In this document: positions 6,844 through 12,298 of the stretch, in pieces
How positions within the stretch are numbered: position 1 is the first letter of the stretch
Layout: every line of letters starts with the position of its first letter
Assembly: GCA_964468725.1 (NCBI GenBank)
Contig: CAYXVU010000179.1
Coordinates: 1-12,298, forward strand
Source of the DNA: CAYXVU01 sp964468725
GTDB taxonomy: Bacteria > Acidobacteriota > Blastocatellia > UBA7656
Direction: 5' to 3'
DNA length: 12,298 nt
Made by a program: the position numbers and the translations under genes
The notes under the pieces: generated by a model
Seen by the model: only the letters and a program-made list of their open reading frames with translations
Told to the model about the DNA's origin: nothing
Databases searched by the model: none

Positions 6844-6971
6844 GTTGAGAGGCGGTCNNNNNNNNNNNNNNNNNNNNNNNNNNNNNNNNNNNNNNNNNNN
6901 NNNNNNNNNNNNNNNNNNNNNNNNNNNNNNNNNNNNNNNNNNNNNNNNNNNNNNNNNGACCGCCTCTCAAC
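6844..6971. repeat. 14-bp perfect inverted repeat bordering the assembly gap
   Basis: The last 14 known bases before the gap (6844-6857, GTTGAGAGGCGGTC) are the exact reverse complement of the first 14 bases after it (6958-6971). The match stops at the next outer base on both sides. The two contig ends therefore run into the same sequence in opposite directions, as happens at the terminal inverted repeats of a multi-copy element or at a palindrome. Eleven of the 14 bases (GAGAGGCGGTC) recur at 7186-7196 within the secreted protein gene. I see no clear target-site duplication outside the arms. Confidence 0.7.
6858..6957. other. Assembly gap of 100 N
   Basis: Exactly 100 undetermined bases, the usual placeholder for a scaffold join of unknown length. 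The true sequence may be shorter or much longer, so distances and gene order across this point depend on the scaffolding being correct. Confidence 0.97.
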
Positions 6972-6998
6972 TCAGCTTATTGTGATCGGCAACTCCCT

Positions 6999-7027
6999 AT
7001 GACAGGGTTGTAATGAATGTGTATGAT
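6999..7027 (+). promoter_or_regulatory. Sigma70-like promoter of the small secreted protein gene
   Basis: ATGACA (6999-7004) and TATGAT (7022-7027) are separated by 17 nt, and each matches its consensus hexamer (TTGACA, TATAAT) at 5 of 6 positions. The start of transcription would fall near 7034, leaving a leader of about 38 nt before the ATG at 7072. This is the best promoter match in the window and supports independent expression of the only plus-strand gene. Confidence 0.6.
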
Positions 7028-7071
7028 AAGCACAGCCCGTGTGGCGCGAAAATCTCTACGAGGTATCAGAG

Positions 7072-7710
7072 ATGAAGATGTTGTTGCGACTGACCTCTGT
7101 TTGGTTGCTCGCTGTCATGGCAGTGGCGCAAACTTCTGCGCCTGCGGAAGAGCCGCCCGACCTGCTCATTGTGAAATTCAATTGGGAGAGGCGGTCGCCC
7201 ATTGACGGCACGCTGACGGCCTCAACCGATGTCTATCTCGGTTCGCAAGAACGGCGGCGACGAAACGATGGCACCTATGAGAGCGTGCTGACCGACCCGA
7301 ATCCAGACCCCGCGACGGCGAGCACCATTGAGCGCGCCCGCCGCAATGATCCTGACAACATTCCCCCCGGCGAACGCAAAGAGCAATATGCTTACCGAGT
7401 GACGCTCGAAAATAGAGCCGCCAAAAACATCAAAGCCATCTATTGGGATTATGTCTTCTTAGACCCAGAGACTGAAGCCGAAGCCGACCGCCACCAGTTC
7501 TATCACAAAGAGAAGATCGGCGCGGGCAAAAAGCGCGAGTTGCAATCGCTTGTTCCTTCGCCGCCGACCCGCGTCATCAACGTCAACGACATCGGCAAGA
7601 AGACCGAGACGAAGTACAAAGAGAAGATCATCATCAATCGCATCGAATATACTGACGGCAGCTATTGGCAACGTTCGTCGTTCACCGTGCCCGATGATCG
7701 TGACCGCTAA
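7072..7710 (+). CDS. Small secreted protein of unknown function
   Basis: This 212-residue protein has a clear signal peptide (residues 1 to about 20, MKMLLRLTSVWLLAVMAVAQ), so it is exported. The mature part is highly charged (ERRRRND, ERARRNDP). Its second half looks like a beta-sandwich: YRVTLENRAAKNIKAIYWDYVFLDPE resembles the domains that describe comparison of conserved and modified strands in secreted Ig-like folds, and INRIEYTDGSYWQR closes it. I recall similar uncharacterised proteins from Acidobacteriota, but have not checked this by search. The start at 7072 has GAGG 8 nt upstream and begins directly with the signal peptide; a GTG at 7039 lacks both. It is the only plus-strand gene, with its own promoter, and its stop codon lies 9 nt from that of the converging hydrolase gene. 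No catalytic motif or cysteine pair is evident. Confidence 0.75.
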   Translation: MKMLLRLTSVWLLAVMAVAQTSAPAEEPPDLLIVKFNWERRSPIDGTLTASTDVYLGSQERRRRNDGTYESVLTDPNPDPATASTIERARRNDPDNIPPGERKEQYAYRVTLENRAAKNIKAIYWDYVFLDPETEAEADRHQFYHKEKIGAGKKRELQSLVPSPPTRVINVNDIGKKTETKYKEKIIINRIEYTDGSYWQRSSFTVPDDRDR

Positions 7711-7719
7711 TCTCTCGCC

Positions 7720-9432
7720 TCACTTTTTGACAAAGCGAAAGTTGCGAATGCGCCCGGCAAATAGAGTGAAACCCGCGATGCGCCCTTGCTCATCGCGGTC
7801 AATCCGCAACGTGCCGAGCCCGGGGGAAACCGTAAAAGCATCTTTGAAGATCGGCTGCAAAACAGCAGCCGGGTATTTCTTTCTGCGCAGCGTCAGCCTC
7901 TCGTTATCGAGAGCGATGGTGTAGGTCGAGTCAATCTCTTCGCTGTAGTATGCGCCCGCGTATTCGCTCAGTTGAGCGGGCGTCGGCATCACCGAAAGCA
8001 CTTCGTCATACATGCCTGCGCGCCTGCCGCCGATTTCAATCACCAACACCGTTTTGCCGCTGGCCGCCGATTCGAAGAGAATCTCTGCCGGTGGCGTTAC
8101 AATGCGAAAGCGCGATTCACTCAGCGGCACGAGCGGCGGCATCACTCCCGAAACCGAAAGCCAGAGTTTGCCATCGCGCAACGTAGTTCGGGCAACATCG
8201 CCGTTCTGCGCGTTAAAGAAGACGCCGACCCGTTTTTGCAATTGTTGTTCGGTGAGCGTCACGCCCGCGACCGCCGGAGTTTCGGTCTTCTCTTCGGGTT
8301 TGAACTGCCCGGCCAGATAGATGTCCGCGACCTTTCGGGCAAGCGTATTGGGAAAGATGAAACTGACGTTGGCCAAGACGACAACTGAGAATCGCTGATC
8401 GGGAAATTGCATGAAGTGCGCACGATAGCCTGCATCTGCGCCCGCGTGTTCGACGATTCGCAAGCCTCTGTAGCGATCAACGACCAGCCCGCTCGCATAG
8501 TTGATCTTCTGGCCGCTGTTGAGCGTTGCCGTTGCCTGCATCTTTTCGATGACCGCTCCGCCGATACGTTTGTCATAAAAATTCTGATCCCACTTCGCCA
8601 TATCTTCGACGGTCGTCAACAAACTGCTTGCGCCGACGGTGTCAAAATTCGGCACGCTCAGACGAAATGACTGGTTCGCTGCGGGCTCGTATCCGTAGGC
8701 TTGATTCTTGACCACCACTGCGTGATCGTCGCGGAAAAAGGTGCTGGTCATGCCGAGCGGCTTGAAGATATTGGCATCGGCGAATTCTCTGAGCGATTGG
8801 CCGGAGACTTTTTTCACGATCATCGCCATCAGCGTGTAGCCGGTGTTGCTATAGAGATATTCGTCGCCGGGTTTGAAGTTGAGCGCCTTTTGCCGCGAGA
8901 TCAAATCGAGAATGTCTTCGTCTTTAATGACATCGTTCGAGATGCGCCAGCCCGCCATCGCCAGCAGGCTCCATTGGTCGCGCAACCCGCTGGTGTGATG
9001 CAGCAAGTGGCGAATGGTGATGGGATAGCCGAAATCCGGCATCTCTTTGATGTACTTGCGAACTTCGTCATCAAGCGACAGCTTGCCCTGTTCAGCAAGC
9101 AACCAAATGGCCATCGCCGTGAACTGTTTGGAGATCGAAGCGACGTGAAAGACCGAGGTCGGCGTGATCGGAATATCGTGATCGAGATTGGCCATGCCGT
9201 AGCCGCGTTCGTAGATGATCTTGCCGTCTTTGATGACCGCCAACGCGCAGCCGGGGGAATCTTTCTTGTCCCAACTGGCAAAGATTTTGTCTACTTCTTC
9301 GCTCTGCTTTTTGGCCTTCGCCTCGTCGCCCGCTGTTTGCGCGGCGGTGAAGGCTGCAAAGTTGAGCAAGACGGCGGTCAGCGCGAGAGCGATGCAGCGG
9401 TGCGACAAGCGACGCGGAGATACGAAAGTCAT
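7720..9432 (-). CDS. Secreted serine hydrolase of the class C beta-lactamase/penicillin-binding-protein family
   Basis: This 570-residue exported enzyme has a signal peptide (1-31, likely cut after TAA) and then a beta-lactamase-fold domain (about 45-375). The SxxK motif is S99-I-S-K102, the YxN motif is Y194-S-N196, and the third motif is H329-A-G331. HHTSGL at 145-150 is typical of this family. Relatives include D-aminopeptidases, esterases and peptidases, and most are not true antibiotic-degrading enzymes, so the substrate cannot be named. The C-terminal 190 residues look like one or two beta-rich, lipocalin-like domains often attached to such hydrolases. GGAG lies 6 nt before the ATG. The gene follows the ABC ATPase by 27 nt on the same strand and is probably co-transcribed with it. 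It ends 9 nt from the converging secreted protein gene. Confidence 0.92.
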   Translation of the reverse strand: MTFVSPRRLSHRCIALALTAVLLNFAAFTAAQTAGDEAKAKKQSEEVDKIFASWDKKDSPGCALAVIKDGKIIYERGYGMANLDHDIPITPTSVFHVASISKQFTAMAIWLLAEQGKLSLDDEVRKYIKEMPDFGYPITIRHLLHHTSGLRDQWSLLAMAGWRISNDVIKDEDILDLISRQKALNFKPGDEYLYSNTGYTLMAMIVKKVSGQSLREFADANIFKPLGMTSTFFRDDHAVVVKNQAYGYEPAANQSFRLSVPNFDTVGASSLLTTVEDMAKWDQNFYDKRIGGAVIEKMQATATLNSGQKINYASGLVVDRYRGLRIVEHAGADAGYRAHFMQFPDQRFSVVVLANVSFIFPNTLARKVADIYLAGQFKPEEKTETPAVAGVTLTEQQLQKRVGVFFNAQNGDVARTTLRDGKLWLSVSGVMPPLVPLSESRFRIVTPPAEILFESAASGKTVLVIEIGGRRAGMYDEVLSVMPTPAQLSEYAGAYYSEEIDSTYTIALDNERLTLRRKKYPAAVLQPIFKDAFTVSPGLGTLRIDRDEQGRIAGFTLFAGRIRNFRFVKK

Positions 9433-9459
9433 GGGTTGCTCCTCAGCGAAGTAGGGCTT

Positions 9460-10125
9460 TCAGATTTGTACCAACTGTTGGTCAATGAGTTCATAGCGCA
9501 ACGGAAACTTGGCGGCGAGTTCCGGGCTATGGGTGACGACGATCAAAATCGTCTGCTGCTCGCGGTGCAGATCGAGCAACAGCGAGCCGACCGCTTCCGC
9601 CGAATGGCGGTCGAGGTTGCCCGTCGGCTCATCGGCCAATAGCAGAAGCGGTTGCCGGATCAATGCGCGCGCGATGGCGGCGCGTTGCTTTTCGCCGCCG
9701 GAGAGTTCCGCAGGGCGATGCGTGCTGCGCGCCGACAGGCCGACGCTCTTGAGCAACGATTCGGCGCGTTGAGTGTAATCGCCATTGGGTTCGGCGACCA
9801 ATGTAGGCGTCAACACGTTTTCCAACACCGAGCATTGTGGCAACAGGCAATGGTCTTGAAAGACGAAGCCGACTTTCTGATTGCGAAAGGCCGCCAGTTG
9901 CTTCTCAGCCAGTTCGAAAGGATTCTGCCCGTCGAGTGTGACCGTACCCGAAGTCGGCGGTTCGAGCGCGCCGATGATGTAGAGCAGTGTGCTTTTGCCG
10001 ACGCCCGACGGCCCCATAATCGAAACCGCATCGCCGCGCGACAGATTGAAGGTGACATCGGAGAGAATCGTAAGTGTGCCGTTTGGCGTCGGGTACTGTT
10101 TGGTCAGGTGCGTGACTTCGAGCAA
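9460..10125 (-). CDS. ABC transporter ATP-binding protein, LolD/MacB type
   Basis: This 221-residue ATPase energises an FtsX-family permease at the inner membrane. All motifs are intact, numbered from the TTG start: Walker A GPSGVGKST at 38-46, Q-loop Gln about 90 (FQDHCLLP), signature LSGGEKQR at 141-148, Walker B LLLLADE at about 160-166 followed by PTGNLD, and switch His about 199 (VTHS). The PTGNLD string and short length are typical of the LolD/MacB/FtsE branch. I chose the TTG at 10125 because GGAGG lies exactly 8 nt upstream and translation then starts MLEVTHLTKQYP, as in relatives. An ATG at 10200 would add 25 residues unlike the family. The gene lies 84 nt after the phosphoesterase gene and 27 nt before the hydrolase gene. 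Its probable partner permease starts about 2.7 kb away across the gap. Confidence 0.92.
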   Translation of the reverse strand: MLEVTHLTKQYPTPNGTLTILSDVTFNLSRGDAVSIMGPSGVGKSTLLYIIGALEPPTSGTVTLDGQNPFELAEKQLAAFRNQKVGFVFQDHCLLPQCSVLENVLTPTLVAEPNGDYTQRAESLLKSVGLSARSTHRPAELSGGEKQRAAIARALIRQPLLLLADEPTGNLDRHSAEAVGSLLLDLHREQQTILIVVTHSPELAAKFPLRYELIDQQLVQI

Positions 10126-10133
10126 GCGGGCAA

Positions 10134-10138
10134 CCTCC
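10134..10138 (-). promoter_or_regulatory. Strong ribosome binding site deciding the TTG start of the ATPase
   Basis: On the minus strand GGAGG (complement of 10134-10138) is followed by 8 nt and then the TTG at 10125. This consensus Shine-Dalgarno sequence supports a non-ATG start over the in-frame ATG at 10200. Confidence 0.6.
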
Positions 10139-10209
10139 GGGTGATCTGAAAACCTGCGTGGAACCGGGCCGCAGAGATTCTTACCAATTCTCGCCCGCAA
10201 ATCAATTCG

Positions 10210-12298
10210 CTATAGCTTGATGTCGTAATAAGGGAGGGGCAACCGAGGATTTGACGGATTCGGCCACCTTCCCCAACCCTCCCACCTGCCGCCAGCCTGT
10301 TCCATGCAGCGCGTGTGCACGCGAATCTTGCTATGGTCGCGTTCGACTTCCAATAGGTTGTAGAGTCGCGGCATGGATTCGGGGCGCGCATCTGCCGGAG
10401 CGCCGAACGAACCGGCTCCCGCGATGCGAAGCTGGCGCATCGGGTGCAGATAGCCGACAAGATCGGCGCGGTCTTTGTGAACGTGACCGTGCAAGCAGAG
10501 CTTGATCTCTTCTTGCCGCAGTTGATCGAGAAACGCATCGTTGACAATCTTTTCATTGCCGGTAACAGGGTGATGCCAGACGGCAAAGCGCAAGACGTTG
10601 GCATCCGGCGCGATGCGGCTCTCTTTTTTCGCGTGTTCGATCTGCTCTTTGGCTTTCGTCAGACCTGCGGCCAACGCGCTTTCGTTGATACTGGAACGTG
10701 TGGGGAAAAATTCGTCAATCTCGGATGCCGAATTGAGAGCGATGAACTGTATGCGCGTGTCGTCGTACAGCAGCGATACGCATTGCTCTTGCGGTTTGAG
10801 CGGATACGGCTCTTGAATCAGTTGGTGATAGAACTTGCCGAAGTTTTCAAAGCGTCGGTGATAGTTCGCGGCATCGCGGACGAGGTAGCCGTCGCCTTGT
10901 TTGACAAAGCTACCTTCTTTCAACTTTGCCACATCAACCTTACGCGCCGGTTTCCACTCATAGGCTTCGGTATCCCAACTCAGATCGTGATTGCCCGGCA
11001 CGATGATGACGCGATGTGAGGAGAGATGGAACTTATCAATCAAGGGCGAGATGAAGTCATAGGCACGGCTGAACTCTTCAGCAGTCGCGCAGTTGGTTAA
11101 ATCGCCCGACACCACAAGGTAATCGAGATAGTCAAAGCCGAATCCTTCTACCCGATCTTGCAAATCACGAATCAGCGGCTGCAAGCGAACGATGGGGTCA
11201 TCGTCGGGGCGCAAGTGCAAATCGCTGAGGTGCAAAATGCGAATCGGCTTTTCATCTTTGCGCTGCCCTTTGGCAATCGTTTTTTTGACTTCGATAACGT
11301 CAGCCTGCTTTTTCTCTTCGATCTTGGTTTTGAGCGCGAATAGTTCGCGCTCGATTGCCGGATTTCTGTCACGCGCTTTCTTTGCGCCTTCGCTGATGGG
11401 CAGCCGCTTTTCACAACGCGGGCAGATCACATCTTGTTGATTGAGCGCGATGCGGTCGCGGACAAGCTCTTCTTCGAATTGGTATTCGCAATCGCCGCAG
11501 GTGATGGCCAGTATCTCTTTGATCTCGACGCCTTGATGTTGCAGATGCTCTTCGACAAAGGTGGTAAAGAGGTCGCGTGTCTCGTCGGTCACTTCATCGC
11601 TGAAGAGCAAATCCAGATGCGCCAGCCCGCCTTTGCGGTCAATCTTTCGCAGCCCGCACACGCCTTGTTTCGGTCGTTCGTACTCGGCGCGATTCTTCCA
11701 TAATCGGTAACGCCCGAACCGTTCGCTCAACGCCAGCCGCACGATCAGCGACGAATAGATGTTGTCAATCGCGCCCGTGAAATCGTAATAGAGCGGCGTC
11801 GTGTGCGCCGTCTTCTGTTCCTCCTCTTTCGTCGTTTTGGGGAAGTAGTTGGGAAAGATCAACACGCCTTCGTGCTTCAAACAGATGCCATGCTCGATCA
11901 GCAATTGAACGACGCATTGCAATACGACGATCTCTTGAAAGGGGTGCAAGCGGTCGGATTTTTTCATGCCGGGCATCTCCATATTGCCCGACGCGATGAT
12001 GGCTTCTTCGATGATGGGGATGCCGCGCGGGCTGGTCTTCGCCGCGACGATGAGCGAGCCTGCGTACTGCTCGATGTAGCCCAACTGCAAAACCAACACG
12101 CGCTCGCCCGATGCCAGCCGCGATTCGGCAATCACGCCTTGCATTCGCAACTGCTCAACCACGACCTTGATGGCTTGCGGGTCGAACTGTTCGGGGTCTT
12201 CGTCGCGCATCCGCTTTTCGAGGTCGGCATAGAGCAACACGACATCGCCGCGTTGTTGATATTCATCAATCACCTCGCGGATGCGTTGAAAGAGCTTC
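10210..12298 (-). CDS. C-terminal part of a large COR-like/zinc-ribbon/calcineurin-like phosphoesterase protein (5' end off the window)
   Basis: The frame stays open to the window edge (KLFQRIRE precedes the GTG at 12273), so this is the 3' part of a longer gene. Residues are numbered from that GTG. Residues 1-62 look like a helical, winged-helix-like segment. Residues 63-255 resemble the COR region that follows GTPase or STAND-like NTPase domains: GVLIFPNYFPK at 136-146, then YYDFTGAIDNIYSSLIVRL at 162-180. A zinc ribbon has C259/C262 and C284/C287. A charged helical linker (about 295-340) leads to a complete metallophosphoesterase: D351-x-H353, G390-D391, G427-N-H-D430, H567-H568 and G596-H-V-H599. 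Such enzymes cleave phosphodiesters or phosphomonoesters, including nucleic acids and cyclic nucleotides, with two metal ions. A sensor or switch NTPase controlling a phosphoesterase effector is inferred. No signal peptide or membrane segment is visible, so it is probably cytoplasmic. Confidence 0.85.
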   Translation of the reverse strand, partial: KLFQRIREVIDEYQQRGDVVLLYADLEKRMRDEDPEQFDPQAIKVVVEQLRMQGVIAESRLASGERVLVLQLGYIEQYAGSLIVAAKTSPRGIPIIEEAIIASGNMEMPGMKKSDRLHPFQEIVVLQCVVQLLIEHGICLKHEGVLIFPNYFPKTTKEEEQKTAHTTPLYYDFTGAIDNIYSSLIVRLALSERFGRYRLWKNRAEYERPKQGVCGLRKIDRKGGLAHLDLLFSDEVTDETRDLFTTFVEEHLQHQGVEIKEILAITCGDCEYQFEEELVRDRIALNQQDVICPRCEKRLPISEGAKKARDRNPAIERELFALKTKIEEKKQADVIEVKKTIAKGQRKDEKPIRILHLSDLHLRPDDDPIVRLQPLIRDLQDRVEGFGFDYLDYLVVSGDLTNCATAEEFSRAYDFISPLIDKFHLSSHRVIIVPGNHDLSWDTEAYEWKPARKVDVAKLKEGSFVKQGDGYLVRDAANYHRRFENFGKFYHQLIQEPYPLKPQEQCVSLLYDDTRIQFIALNSASEIDEFFPTRSSINESALAAGLTKAKEQIEHAKKESRIAPDANVLRFAVWHHPVTGNEKIVNDAFLDQLRQEEIKLCLHGHVHKDRADLVGYLHPMRQLRIAGAGSFGAPADARPESMPRLYNLLEVERDHSKIRVHTRCMEQAGGRWEGWGRWPNPSNPRLPLPYYDIKL

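Noticed and set aside
8701..9642. 313-codon open frame on the plus strand
   Set aside because: It lies opposite the serine hydrolase and the ATPase, both of which have intact family motifs. The translation is rich in His, Arg and Asp and resembles no family, as expected of an antisense shadow in GC-rich DNA.
10126..10209. Possible promoter or terminator in front of the ATPase
   Set aside because: A TTGATT-like and an AAGAAT-like hexamer and a 5-bp CTGCG/CGCAG stem are present, but all are too weak to call.
12271..12273. GTG at 12273 as the true start of the phosphoesterase protein
   Set aside because: The upstream codons to the window edge continue in frame as coding-like sequence (KLFQRIRE), no ribosome binding site precedes the GTG, and the domain order implies a missing N-terminal part.

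Overview
The window looks like a chromosomal fragment from a metagenomic or draft assembly, since it contains a run of exactly 100 N. The DNA is mid-to-high GC. The gene content is a PQQ-type beta-propeller protein, an RsbU-like phosphatase, a very large double-FtsX permease, a LolD/MacB-type ATPase, a serine beta-lactamase-family hydrolase, and a conserved secreted protein of a type I associate with Acidobacteriota. This suggests an Acidobacteriota bacterium, perhaps class Blastocatellia. That placement is an inference from recalled family content, not from a marker gene.

Layout. Positions 1-124 hold a long inverted repeat and a short heptamer repeat. The minus strand then carries, from left to right, a secreted beta-propeller protein (125-1390), a non-coding spacer (1391-1713), a four-helix membrane protein (1714-2190), a membrane-anchored PP2C/SpoIIE-type phosphatase (2296-3231) and a 1152-residue FtsX-family permease (3268-6726). 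Transcription runs right to left, so the permease comes first, then the phosphatase (36 nt later), then the small membrane protein (105 nt later). A good sigma70-like promoter sits just in front of the permease. An assembly gap (6858-6957), bordered by a perfect 14-bp inverted repeat, separates this block from the right half. There a single plus-strand gene for a small secreted protein (7072-7710) with its own promoter converges on a secreted serine hydrolase (7720-9432, minus). That gene lies 27 nt behind an ABC ATPase (9460-10125, minus, probable TTG start). The right end is the 3' part of a large minus-strand gene (10210 to beyond 12298) whose protein combines a winged-helix-like segment, a COR-like region, a CxxC/CxxC zinc ribbon and a complete calcineurin-like metallophosphoesterase.

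How the parts may work together. The ATPase and the giant permease are the two classes of subunit needed for a MacB/LolCDE-like transporter, but they are about 2.7 kb apart here, with a hydrolase, an opposite-strand gene and a scaffold gap between them. The most unusual gene is the right-edge one. Its architecture, a probable signalling NTPase with COR-like oligomerisation and zinc-ribbon modules fused to a phosphoesterase effector, is what one expects of a bacterial conflict or signal-transduction protein, although the NTPase part is off the window.

A second theme is repetitive DNA. Several short arrays of degenerate 7-bp tandem repeats, with different unit sequences, lie both between genes and inside reading frames. 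They supply two linkers of the permease and the C-terminal tail of the phosphatase, and resemble the short tandem heptanucleotide repeats described in cyanobacteria.
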